Assembly (NCBI RefSeq): GCF_009792235.1
Contig: NZ_CP046973.1
Span: 5,332,001-5,396,000, forward strand
Length of the DNA stretch: 64,000 bases
Reading direction: 5' to 3'
DNA from: Microcystis aeruginosa FD4
GTDB taxonomy: Bacteria; Cyanobacteriota; Cyanobacteriia; Cyanobacteriales; Microcystaceae
The first letter of the stretch is position 1. The number at the start of each line of letters is the position of its first letter. Positions 53,215-61,904 of this stretch are shown here, piece by piece. Both the position numbers and the translations under genes were made by a program. The notes below the pieces were generated by a model, which worked only from the letters and a program-made list of their open reading frames with translations, was not told the origin of the DNA and ran no database searches.

Positions 53215-54045
53215 CTAGTAACCAGAAGGCCGGGCATTAATGGGTTGTTGGATGGAGAAACCTCGGTTATTACTTGGAGGGGGAACTTGATTGGGGGTGC
53301 CATTATTGTTCGGTGGCATTCCCTGATTGGGATAACCAGTGACGTTAGGTTGATTGCCGTAGACGGGGGCCTGATATATGGGGGGTTGATAATAGTTGGA
53401 TGGGTTGCTAGAGCCGGAGACCGGGTTAGGGTTGGCATTATTCCAGGAGCGTGGGGGCGGAACATTTTGTTGTTCAGGGGAATAATTTCTCTGGGGGTTG
53501 ACTGGATTCGGGTTGCCGCCAGGGTTGAGATTAGGAGAATTATTCGAGTTAACAGTCCGCGAGCGATTTTCGATTTCCCTTTGTAAAGGATAATTGCTAG
53601 TGTCGCCACTAATCGGTCGCACTTGAATCGGTTGCAGACTTTTACTAGCCTTCGGTGCCTGATTTTGCTTAGTCGGCGGCATTAACGGGGCGAATAAAGA
53701 TGGTTTCTGGTTGTTATCGGTATTAGTATTTAAAGGATCAAAAGGCTGCGTCGAGGCTGGTTTCTTCAGGGGAGCGGTATTATTATTGGCAGGAATGGCC
53801 GGCAGTGGTACAGCAGTGGGGGGAGGAGCATCGGTAATCTGGTCAGCCTGGATTTCCCGTTCCTCCAAGGACATTCCTGGGGTATCCAATACCGAACCCA
53901 ACCATTCAGGATGCTGTTGATATACCCAGAAAGCAATTAGAGCCAAGGAAAATATCCCTAACGGTAGCCAAAATAAAGGTTGGGCAAAGGGTTTTAATCC
54001 TGCCAAGAAATAGCGCATGGAAGAAGAATCTTTATAGCCACTCAT
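53215..54045 (-). CDS. Membrane-anchored Pro/Asn-rich protein
   Basis: 276 residues. One transmembrane helix at about 24-43 (FWLPLGIFSLALIAFWVY), then a low-complexity periplasmic or surface region rich in Pro, Asn, Gln, Ser and Tyr (about 75-276), with NPNPV, PPNNNGTP and similar short repeats. No catalytic domain. A cell-surface or envelope structural role is likely but unproven. Convergent with the hydrolase, 6 bases apart. Confidence 0.75.
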   Translation of the reverse strand: MSGYKDSSSMRYFLAGLKPFAQPLFWLPLGIFSLALIAFWVYQQHPEWLGSVLDTPGMSLEEREIQADQITDAPPPTAVPLPAIPANNNTAPLKKPASTQPFDPLNTNTDNNQKPSLFAPLMPPTKQNQAPKASKSLQPIQVRPISGDTSNYPLQREIENRSRTVNSNNSPNLNPGGNPNPVNPQRNYSPEQQNVPPPRSWNNANPNPVSGSSNPSNYYQPPIYQAPVYGNQPNVTGYPNQGMPPNNNGTPNQVPPPSNNRGFSIQQPINARPSGY

Positions 54046-54103
54046 ACCGCTTCACTCTCTATAGGTTCTCCTCTATGCTATCAAATCAGTGAGCAGTTAT
54101 CAG

Positions 54104-54289
54104 CACCCGAAGGACGCTACGCGCCCTAAAAAGAAAAAGAGAAACCTAGGGGTCAACCCTGATGTTCTCAACCTGGAAGTATCCCGAACTGGTAGTGATT
54201 CGCTAGATGAACCAGCTAACCCTATTACAGAAACCGATCAGGTTTTAGGGGTTGACTTAGGGCGAACAGATAAGCTGTTGACTATCTAG
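54104..54289 (+). pseudogene. TnpB-like fragment
   Basis: The frame ends VLGVDLGRTDKLLTI and stops. GVDLGRTD is the first RuvC segment (with its Asp) of TnpB proteins of the IS607/IS1341 type. The upstream residues (LNLEVSRTGSD...) fit only weakly. No other TnpB part remains. Confidence 0.35.
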
Positions 54290-54290
54290 G

Positions 54291-54540
54291 GGTTGCTGAA
54301 TAAATCTAAAAACCTTGTTGGGTAAGTCTTTTAGACTTTTTTCCCCTCAAAAAGTACCCGATCGGGGGAGTGATCGGGGGGAAAATTCAGGGACTTTTTC
54401 CCTGAAAATTAGGTAATTGACCCCCCCAAAATCGGTAAAACCCTACACCCCACACCCGTTCGGCAAAAGCTCACGGCCGAAGCCCACACCCCACACCCTG
54501 TCCCCACGAAAAACTTTTTCAGCAGACCCTACTAAATTAC
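54291..54540. repeat. Dispersed-repeat cluster
   Basis: Starts with GGTTGCTGAATAAATCTAAA, also at 3303. 54370-54450 is the reverse complement of 23800-23880, and CCCCACACC runs follow. The right end GACCC-type segment with TTTTTCAGCAGACCCTA resembles 48325. No gene. Confidence 0.6.
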
Positions 54541-54685
54541 TCGTTAAGACGGCAAGGGAGCGGGGAGCAGGGAGAGGCAGTTTGAGCATTTGTACTAAAA
54601 TTTCCCAGACGCAGTTTAAATTCAGTGCAGCTTAACTTAGGAAAGATTAATAGACCTGAATCTAACTGTTTCAATCTTAGCGGAC

Positions 54686-55166
54686 TTAATTTTCAATACA
54701 AATGATGACATCTGCAAACTGAGAACCGTCTTCGATATAAAATTCCGTATAAAAGAATGTCTTGTCTCGCTTTGGAAGAATTTTCTTGATTGAGAAATTT
54801 GCCTTGAATGAGTGACTATCAACTGGCTTAGAAAATCGAGTATTAAATCGTACAACCAGCGTTCTTTCATCTACTATTGTTGGGAAGAAATAATCTTTTG
54901 AAACTGGCTCAAAATTATATCTTCCATTAACTAACACATCGGATAATGTTGCATAGGTAAATTTGTTCGTAGGTGATGATAGCCTCCGCAGCATTTAGAT
55001 GATATTTTCTCCCCTTCACTGCGTAGCGGGTAGCTGGCATAGAAAAAATACCAAAGGATTGTTTACCATCTAAATCAAACTCCAGCTTATTCAGATATTG
55101 ACATTCTTTTTCGTAAACATCTAAGGTTAATTTGGTTAATTTGAGTCAGTCTTCTTCTTTAGACAT
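54686..55166 (-). pseudogene. FcoT-like thioesterase-fold protein, frameshifted
   Basis: From ATG 55166 the frame reads MSKEED, an in-frame stop, then FGIFSMPATRYAVKGRKYHL-NAAEAIITYEQIYLCNIIR, then a frameshift. The second part (54994 to 54686) reads FNTRFSKPVDSHSFKANFSI and YTEFYIEDGSQFADV. The pattern (NAAEAIITYEQ, later a strand-rich half) fits the FcoT/hotdog-like proteins of cyanobacteria. Identification by eye only. Confidence 0.5.
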
Positions 55167-55375
55167 ATCTTAACTGCTTGAGTTTTGGTCTAGGAGACTC
55201 TATCAGCTTTTAGGTGGGATGTCAAAGGGAACAGGGAACCCTAAGTAACCTGAGTTCGGGATAACGCTATCTTATGGGACTGTGGGAAAACCTTGGTTAA
55301 CAGGCGATCGCTAACAAGAAACCCGACCGACCGATGGACTGGGTTTTACCTCAATCTGCTTAACCCGAACTCAGG

Positions 55376-55579
55376 TTAATAAGAAGTAAAACCTCGAAAC
55401 ATATAACCGACAATAAAACCGATTAATAAAGCCCATGCTTGCCCAGTTTTGAGGAAATTTGAGAAGGCTTTCTGGACATTGCCGATGATATCCACGTCTT
55501 GCTCCGAAATAGTCATCAAGACATTGGTAAGGGGCGAAAAGTCGCTCGAGACGGATAGATGATGCAAGGTGTCGATCAC
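55376..55579 (-). CDS. Small membrane protein, unknown
   Basis: 67 residues from GTG 55579 with GAGGA before it (the longer TTG-like start at 55615 is less likely). One transmembrane helix at the C-terminus (about 45-63, AWALLIGFIVGYMFRGF). The N-terminal half is soluble (TISEQDVDIIGNVQKAFSNF). A short tail-anchored protein without known family. Confidence 0.5.
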   Translation of the reverse strand: MIDTLHHLSVSSDFSPLTNVLMTISEQDVDIIGNVQKAFSNFLKTGQAWALLIGFIVGYMFRGFTSY

Positions 55580-55639
55580 GATGGCATTCCTCAAAAACGA
55601 AAATCTACAGAACAAGTTAACACAAAGAGGAGGTCACTT

Positions 55640-56251
55640 TCAAGATGATTGAAATTGCTGGTAATAGGACAATAATAAATTGCCCGCTTTTTCTAAATCT
55701 TGCCCAAAGGCGATAATTCCTTCCTCATGACCACTCATCACTAAAATTTGCTGCTCCTCTAGACGCTCTTCTTGACATAAACGGACAATTTCTGCGGCCA
55801 TTTCTGGGGTTCCATAGGCGATATTTTCTTGAGTGGTCGGCACGCGATACATCAAATTTTGCCACAGGTGGCGATGATGAATATGAATAACCGCATTAAT
55901 CTGGGGATTCGCTTCATAAATCGCTGCATGGGTGAGAGTTTCCGAAGAAGCGGCGATTGTTCCTCGACAAGTGACGCGATTTTCTCTCCAATCGTAGTCT
56001 ATAACTGTGGTGTAATGGGATTCATTTAATACTGGTATCCCCCCGGTGTTAGTGCCAGAAATAATAATTTCTTTGTCTATTGTTCCTCGTTGACTCACAT
56101 TCCCAAAACCGATTCCGTTATCGTATTGACCGATTAATCCCAGTTGATAGAGGTGATTGCGCCAATAATTTAATTCCTCGATCTGTGAGATTATTAAGGG
56201 ACGGTCAGGAATCCAAGTACAATTGTATTTAACGTAACCTTCATCAATCAT
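55640..56251 (-). CDS. Class II aldolase/adducin-domain protein
   Basis: 203 residues from an ATG at 56251 that overlaps the upstream stop by four bases (ATGA). Class II aldolase fold: GLIGQYDNGIGFGNVSQR at the active-site Gly-rich strand, ISGTNTGGIPVL, and the zinc ligands in AVIHIHHRHLWQ, plus a C-terminal His in VMSGHEEGII. It could be an aldolase, a dehydratase (MtnB-like) or an uncharacterised member. Translationally coupled to the small gene before it. Confidence 0.85.
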   Translation of the reverse strand: MIDEGYVKYNCTWIPDRPLIISQIEELNYWRNHLYQLGLIGQYDNGIGFGNVSQRGTIDKEIIISGTNTGGIPVLNESHYTTVIDYDWRENRVTCRGTIAASSETLTHAAIYEANPQINAVIHIHHRHLWQNLMYRVPTTQENIAYGTPEMAAEIVRLCQEERLEEQQILVMSGHEEGIIAFGQDLEKAGNLLLSYYQQFQSS

Positions 56252-56583
56252 AAATTTTTCTGAAAATATTCGGGATAATTTTGACAAATTTTCTGCACAA
56301 AGTCCTGGAGAGGATAGGAAATATTAGTGATATAATTATTTTTGATAACTTGGGAAAATAGGGGTAAAACTTCCGTATCTAAGGCGGGTTTAAATAAGTC
56401 CATCGGCAGGATTAAATCGGAACCTTCCCGCACATCAATTGTCTCAAAATTATCGGCTACAATTAACCAAAGAGGACGCACCCAAAGAGCCGAACGACTT
56501 TCGATCACCTGAATTACTTCTCCGTATAAAGTTCGATTTTTGCAGAATAAACTAACAATTTGATGGGGAGTGAATGTGTTCAT
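56248..56583 (-). CDS. Hypothetical protein coupled to the class II aldolase
   Basis: 111 residues from ATG 56583. The sequence has strand-rich ALWVRPLWLIVADNFETIDV and then DLILPMDLFKPALDTEVLPL. No domain recognised. Its stop overlaps the next start by four bases (ATGA), so the two are made together. Possibly a binding or regulatory partner of the aldolase-like enzyme. Confidence 0.65.
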   Translation of the reverse strand: MNTFTPHQIVSLFCKNRTLYGEVIQVIESRSALWVRPLWLIVADNFETIDVREGSDLILPMDLFKPALDTEVLPLFSQVIKNNYITNISYPLQDFVQKICQNYPEYFQKNL

Positions 56584-56824
56584 AGACAATTCTAGTTTTC
56601 CTCGATACTATAGCAGTTATCTTAATGGTGAAGTACAAAGTTTTTCTTTTCGGGAACGACGGAACTGCGGAACAGTTTAGTGATCGTATTTTGACATAGA
56701 TTGTAATAAACTGACAAATTACTTAAAATAATTTAAGCTTTTTTCGCAAAAAAATGTTAAAACCTTGACATAAATACTAATTTACTCATGTTTGAATGAT
56801 ACTAATTAGGCGTAGGGAAAGAAA

Positions 56825-57463
56825 ATGAATGTATTAGGAGAGACAAGATTTGAGCAGGAAGTAATTAATATGTCCTTGATCAATAGGTGCGATCAAGATA
56901 GCTATGTAGGTCAAGAACTAGGCAAAGTTTACCACGATTATCAAGAGGAAAACCAAGAAGCGATCGGCAATACTTGGCAGGACTGCTATCAATTTACCAT
57001 ATACGTTCCCCATCCCGATCGGCAATAGGAAGAAATCAGCCGAGAAGAAGGTTTAAGTTGCGGTTACAATGTGGAAGGCAAGCGCATTATTAACAGAAGT
57101 CAAATTCCCTATAAAATTCCTGAAGGGTGGCATTTTGTTGTCGTGCTTAAACAGGTAAAATTAGCAGGAGAATTTAAAATTGCCGCCCCAGGAATATTTA
57201 TCCGTCCTTTAGGAATGCTCAATCTTGATCTTATCGTCGATCTGGATGAGAATCAATAGCAACCACTGGGGATCAAACATCCAATTATCTGCGATAATCC
57301 CAGGGATTGGGAAAACAAATTATTAAGGTTTCTCAAACAGGAAATTACCTGGCAAGAATTACCCAACATCGTTAATTATGTGGACTGTTATTTTAACCCG
57401 GATTATCGTCGTCCCCACTGGAGGGAAGTCTATCTAGGTGCCACGGGATTTAGTGGTTTTTAA
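56825..57463 (+). pseudogene. Hypothetical protein gene with two in-frame TAG codons
   Basis: 213 codons in one frame from ATG 56825 to TAA 57461, broken by TAG at 57026 and TAG at 57257. Both are preceded by CAA, and each could have arisen from CAG by one C-to-T change. Parts: YQFTIYVPHPDRQ, IPYKIPEGWHFVVVLKQVKL, GIFIRPLGMLNLDLIVDLDE, and VDCYFNPDYRRPHWREVYLG. The family is unknown. A nonsense-suppressed gene is possible, but decay is simpler. Confidence 0.6.
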
Positions 57464-57575
57464 GGCAACGCTCCCCAATCCCCCAATTCCCCAATTCCCA
57501 ATTCCCGCTCCCTTGCCAGATCGGGGGAAAACTCCGTTAGAATACGGGAAGCCGTTTACAAAACGATACAAAATC

Positions 57576-58469
57576 ATGACCGTTGCTTACCCTCGTAAAT
57601 TCAAGAAGACGATGAGCGCTCGCGACATCATGAAGCGTGTCATTAGCGATCGCGAAATTCATCTTGTCACCCTCAACCGCTACCGCTACAACGAACAACG
57701 TAGCTGTAAAGACCTGACCGAACTGATCGAAACCTTAGACGGACAACCGCAAGAACTAATACAGGATCTTTCCCACCACGTCGCCGATGAGGCGCGCCAT
57801 GCCTACTGGTTAACCGATTTATTGATCGAATTGGGGGCCGATGTGGGGAAACCGCCGGGGTTGTCCTATATCGATGAATTTGAACGTCTTCTCGATCAAG
57901 ATCAATTCCAAGGTGAAGAACAAAGGGAAGATGGACTGATTGCGGCCCTGGCGGCAATTAACGTCACGGAAAAACGGGGATGCGAATACTTTGCCGCCCA
58001 TATTTATGCTCTCAAAGCAGGGGAACAAACCCCAGAAAATCTGAAAATTCAGGAAACGATCGCCAAAATCTTTCCTGAAGAAGCCGGTCATGTGCGTTGG
58101 GGCAATCGTTGGTTAGCCAAAATTGCCCAAAAAAGCCCCGAACATCGGCAAAAAGTCGAAAAAGCTAAGGCCAAATACTCAGCGATCGAACAGGCCGCCT
58201 ATGAATCGGGTATGGATATCACCCTGGGGGCAGAATTGCGCCGCGTCGGTCATTTAATGGAAATCGCCGCCACTATGCCGCTTTGGGAACGTCCTCAATA
58301 TCTGATGGAACGTTTACCCCAAAGCCTTCTCGACCCGAAATTGCAATTATTCCGGGTAGAAGCGGCTCAAAAAGCCTGGAATCGTGATCCACAAATGTTT
58401 ATGGAACGCTTTTTGCCGATGTTTTTTAATGCGGACGACAAGCTCGGCAAAAAAGAGAAAGTCAACTAA
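57576..58469 (+). CDS. Ferritin-like di-iron protein
   Basis: 297 residues. I chose the ATG at 57576 (MTVAYPRKFKKTMSARDIMK); the upstream TTG at 57438 would add a low-complexity Pro run read from the end of the pseudogene. Ferritin-like helices with di-iron-type motifs HHVADEARHAYWL and IFPEEAGHVRW, with ITEKRG-like NVTEKRGCEYF between. A cyanobacterial family of unknown function; it may bind iron and act as an oxidase or peroxide scavenger. No partner gene adjacent. Confidence 0.8.
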   Translation: MTVAYPRKFKKTMSARDIMKRVISDREIHLVTLNRYRYNEQRSCKDLTELIETLDGQPQELIQDLSHHVADEARHAYWLTDLLIELGADVGKPPGLSYIDEFERLLDQDQFQGEEQREDGLIAALAAINVTEKRGCEYFAAHIYALKAGEQTPENLKIQETIAKIFPEEAGHVRWGNRWLAKIAQKSPEHRQKVEKAKAKYSAIEQAAYESGMDITLGAELRRVGHLMEIAATMPLWERPQYLMERLPQSLLDPKLQLFRVEAAQKAWNRDPQMFMERFLPMFFNADDKLGKKEKVN

Positions 58470-58632
58470 TTTAACCTTGATTTTCAGGGGCAATCATTCA
58501 GCGATCGCCGAAGAAATGTTCATCGAGAATCGAGAAAATCGGCTATTGTTTTAAATGGGGGTGAGTTCTCGGCTTTAGGGCCAGAGAAACACCACTTTTT
58601 TACTGTTTATTTTGGCTTTTCTCTTTTAGATT

Positions 58633-59697
58633 ATGCGTCTTTTAGCTGCCTTTGATCGCTATCCCGATAGTGTATCGTTAACCCTAGAACCAGTAGCCAC
58701 CGACTCGCAAAAATTTGATTTATATTTAACTTTACACCTACAAGCTCAAATTCAATCTCTCCTCGGCGGGGAAATCAAATGGGGACTAAAAGGGGGAAAA
58801 TTAGATTTTCTTTTAGTTAATTGTCGCCTAACACCAAATCCTCTTTCTAGTCAAGAGTTATACATAAATCGTATTAATAATCATCAATGGCGGTTATCTT
58901 TCAAAAGTCCTCAGTCAATATTTACAGGAGCGATCGAAAGGACTAACCTAGGAACCGTTAGTGTGGAGGAAGAACCTTATCATCTGACGGTGCAATTTTC
59001 GCTGACAGCTGCCGATATCTGTATCACGGAAACATCGGGATTATGGAAACACGATCTAAGTCCCAATAAACATAGTATTTTAGAGCGAAAGTTAGCATTT
59101 TTCCTGATGGAAAATCAATTTGATGCTTTTTTGAGTCGTATTTCTTTGGGTTCATCGCAGGTAGAATTAGATACTATTCGAGTTGAACCGCAGCCGGCAG
59201 CATCAGAAAATTTAGAGAAATTGCAGGCACAAATCGAGGGAATTTATGCTGCTGTTAGTGATGATTTTCTGGAATTAGCCCAATTAGCTGAACTTAATCC
59301 CCTAACGGATTTTACAGGGGCAAATCTCCTAGCAGCGGAATTAAGTGGTATGTCTTTAGGTATGGCCAATCTCTATCAAGCTAATCTGCGGGGGGCCAAT
59401 TTAACCGATGCTGATTTAAGTGAAATTAATGGCAGTCATGCTAGTTTTAAGGGAGCGGATTTAAGCGGAGCCTTATTAGCTAATGCCGATTTAAGTTATG
59501 CTGATTTTTACCGTTCTAGTTTGGCGTTAGCTAATTTAATTGGCTCTAATTTAGAAGGAGCTAATTTGGTTGAAGTCAACATCACTCAAGCGAATTTTAG
59601 CGGGGCAAAAGTGCAGGGGGCAAAGTTTGCCGACAATGTGGGTATGACCGAGGAATTGCGGGAAAACTTACGCTTGCGCGGAGCTTTCTGCGATTAG
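58633..59697 (+). CDS. Pentapeptide-repeat protein
   Basis: 354 residues. The N-terminal ~200 residues are an unknown beta-rich domain (LLAAFDRYPDSVSLTLEPVA). From about 230 to 345 come A(D/N)LXX-type pentapeptides (GANLLAAELSGMSLGMANLY, QANLRGANLTDADLS, GADLSGALLANADLS), which form a right-handed quadrilateral helix. Function unknown; such proteins are common in cyanobacteria. Starts at ATG 58633. Confidence 0.9.
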   Translation: MRLLAAFDRYPDSVSLTLEPVATDSQKFDLYLTLHLQAQIQSLLGGEIKWGLKGGKLDFLLVNCRLTPNPLSSQELYINRINNHQWRLSFKSPQSIFTGAIERTNLGTVSVEEEPYHLTVQFSLTAADICITETSGLWKHDLSPNKHSILERKLAFFLMENQFDAFLSRISLGSSQVELDTIRVEPQPAASENLEKLQAQIEGIYAAVSDDFLELAQLAELNPLTDFTGANLLAAELSGMSLGMANLYQANLRGANLTDADLSEINGSHASFKGADLSGALLANADLSYADFYRSSLALANLIGSNLEGANLVEVNITQANFSGAKVQGAKFADNVGMTEELRENLRLRGAFCD

Positions 59698-59775
59698 TCA
59701 ACTATTCAGCCTCTAAATGACACCAAATACGCTCACCTCTCACCGAAAATAGCGTTATTGAATAACAAAAGAAGA

Positions 59776-60528
59776 TTAGAGATTTTCCTCGGTATCTATG
59801 CCCAATTCCCGCAGTTTAGCCGCTAATTTCGCCGCTTTTTGCTTTTCTTGCTGTACTTGGTTTTCTGCCTCTAAAACCCGATTTTCTGCCTCTAAAACCC
59901 GATTTTCTGCCTGTTGTGCCGCTTCTGCGGGAGTGGGTACTAATTCCCCTTCGGGGGTAAAATAGCGCAATTTATTGGCAGATAAACCCAAATATAAGCC
60001 TAATTGTTGACTCCAGAGCCATCCCTGGGCATTGGGGGTAATCGGTTGATATTGACCGCTAATTAGGGTAAATCCTTGAAATTCTAGGCTTTCTGGGTCA
60101 AACCAAAAATAATCGGGAGTGCGAAATATATCTTGATAAATTCGTTTTTTCTCCTCTCGGTCAACTTTGGCGGTACTATCGGAGAGAATTTCGATAATTA
60201 AATTGGGATATTTGCCCTCTTCTCGCCAAATTACCCAACTTCTGCGGTTAGGATTGGGATTTGTCCCCAAAACGACGAAAAAATCGGGACCACGGAAGAA
60301 TTCTGACTTTTTCTGGTTGGGACTGTAATAGATAGTTAAATTGCCGGTGGCAAAATAATCTTCTCGCTCGCGCCACCACCATTCTAAACACTGAATTAAT
60401 AAAATAATTTGTTGTAGATGTAGGTTACTTTCCAAGGGTGGTTCATCACTCCAAAATTCGCCTTCTGGGAAGATTATCTCAGGGTTGACATGAGACTCGA
60501 CTAGGGGCAAGCTTTGAGCGATAGTCAT
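59776..60528 (-). CDS. Uma2-family endonuclease-like protein
   Basis: 250 residues. PD-(D/E)XK-like Uma2 core (GPDFFVVLGTNPN, then WVIWREEGKYPNLIIEILSD with the catalytic Glu-Ile-Leu-Ser, and DYFWFDPESLEFQGF) and a C-terminal coiled coil with repeated ENRVLEAENRVLEAENQVQ. Uma2 proteins occur in dozens of copies in Microcystis, Anabaena and relatives. No verified activity. The ATG at 60528 is plausible. Confidence 0.85.
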   Translation of the reverse strand: MTIAQSLPLVESHVNPEIIFPEGEFWSDEPPLESNLHLQQIILLIQCLEWWWREREDYFATGNLTIYYSPNQKKSEFFRGPDFFVVLGTNPNPNRRSWVIWREEGKYPNLIIEILSDSTAKVDREEKKRIYQDIFRTPDYFWFDPESLEFQGFTLISGQYQPITPNAQGWLWSQQLGLYLGLSANKLRYFTPEGELVPTPAEAAQQAENRVLEAENRVLEAENQVQQEKQKAAKLAAKLRELGIDTEENL

Positions 60529-60647
60529 GGTTTATCCAACAGAGATAGGTCAACAACTTATTATAAATCATTGAAGGGATTTTTTGAGCAATTGTAGCAG
60601 TAGCAATTGAGGTAGAATATTCCTGTAGGTAAATCGTCATTTTCTCG

Positions 60648-61280
60648 TTAAACAATACCAGATCGCAGGGCAATTACGGCCGCTTGTACTCGGTCGTCCA
60701 CGGCCAATTTATTCATAATTCCCCGCACATGGGTTTTAATCGTATTGGTGCTTAAATAGAGTTGTTCGGCGATTTCAGCGTTACTTTTGCCCTCGACAAT
60801 TAACTTTAAAACCTCCATTTCTCGCTCCGATAAAAGTGCTAGATTGGGATTAGGTTGCACCGCCGGCGGTTTGAGATTATCCATAACTAAACGGGCAATT
60901 TGAGGGTCTAAATAGGTGGCCCCATCCTTAGCTGCTTCAATAGCGGCCAAAAGGCGATCGAGACTCGCTCCCTTGATACAATAGGCATCAGCGCCACTGG
61001 CCAGGGCTGCGATCACTTCCTGTTGGAGAGTGTGGGAAGTGAGCATAACCACATGAACATTAGCTAAACCTTCCTTAATCTGTTTAGTTGCCGCAATGCC
61101 ATCGAGACGGGGTAAACCGATGTCCATGACCACTAAATCCGGCCGTAGGGATAGGGCTAATTGTACCCCTGCTAGACCATCACTCGCTTGACCGACGATC
61201 TCAAAATCTGGCTGTTCACCGAGTGCTTGTTCTAAACCTAACTGCATTAAAGGATCGTCTTCAACAATTAAAATCCGCAT
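60648..61280 (-). CDS. NarL/LuxR-type response regulator
   Basis: 210 residues. Receiver domain with phosphoacceptor Asp53 in VVMDIGLPRLDG, and a C-terminal helix-turn-helix (LSEREMEVLKLIVEGKSNAE, IAEQLYLSTNTIKTHVRGIM). It is divergent from the MASE1 histidine kinase at 61905; the two may form a pair, but the gap holds ~600 bp of tandem repeats. It regulates transcription; the target is unknown. Confidence 0.9.
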   Translation of the reverse strand: MRILIVEDDPLMQLGLEQALGEQPDFEIVGQASDGLAGVQLALSLRPDLVVMDIGLPRLDGIAATKQIKEGLANVHVVMLTSHTLQQEVIAALASGADAYCIKGASLDRLLAAIEAAKDGATYLDPQIARLVMDNLKPPAVQPNPNLALLSEREMEVLKLIVEGKSNAEIAEQLYLSTNTIKTHVRGIMNKLAVDDRVQAAVIALRSGIV

Positions 61281-61373
61281 AATCTTTGATTCCTAAAAGG
61301 AAAATGTACGGTTTTCACCCATCTGCATGAAGCAGAACTACTCCTAGTTTAGGCAATCTGGAGATAGATTAAC

Positions 61374-61532
61374 AGTGACCAGTGACCAGTGACCAGTGAT
61401 CAGTGACCAGTGACCAGTGACCAGTGATCAGTGACCAGTGATCAGTGACCAGTGACCAGTGACCAGTGACCAGTGACCAGTGATCAGTGACCAGTGACCA
61501 GTGACCAGTGACCAGTGATCAGTGACCAGTGA
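61374..61532. repeat. Short tandem repeat array (AGTGACC / AGTGATC units)
   Basis: About 20 copies of a 7-bp unit, AGTGACC or AGTGATC, without spacers. Typical short tandemly repeated repetitive sequence of cyanobacteria. Not CRISPR. Confidence 0.85.
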
Positions 61533-61754
61533 AAGATACTAAATTTATTGAAAATTGAAAACTTAAACCTAATAACTAGGAGTTACGCACTGTACAAATT
61601 CACCATGATGTGTATGAACGAAAATCCGTCGTTTCAGACTTTTGGCGATTAACTTCTGATCGATAGCGATCGCTCAAAAGTCATCAAAAAATCACGTTAA
61701 AATGCCCGAAACCCATACCTCATATTTGGTCGATCCTGTCAATGCGTAAGTCCT

Positions 61755-61901
61755 ATAACTTAAAACTTAAAACTTAAAACTTAAAACTTAAAACTTAAAC
61801 CTGATAACTGATAACTGATAACTGATAACTGATAACTGATAACTGATAACTGATAACTGATAACTGATAACTGATAACTGATAACTGATAACTGATAACT
61901 G
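61755..61901. repeat. Short tandem repeat arrays (AACTTAA and AACTGAT units)
   Basis: A run of AACTTAA (61757-61798) and then about 14 copies of AACTGAT (61800-61901). The last unit ends four bases before the ATG of the next gene. Confidence 0.85.
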
Positions 61902-61904
61902 AAA

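Noticed and set aside
57438..57575. Upstream extension of the ferritin-like gene from TTG 57438
   Set aside because: The added residues are read from the tail of the broken upstream gene and a Pro-rich simple repeat. The ATG at 57576 begins the conserved sequence.
61374..61901. Possible CRISPR array in the repeated region
   Set aside because: The units are only 7 bp, adjacent, with no spacers of constant size and no cas genes. They are simple tandem repeats.
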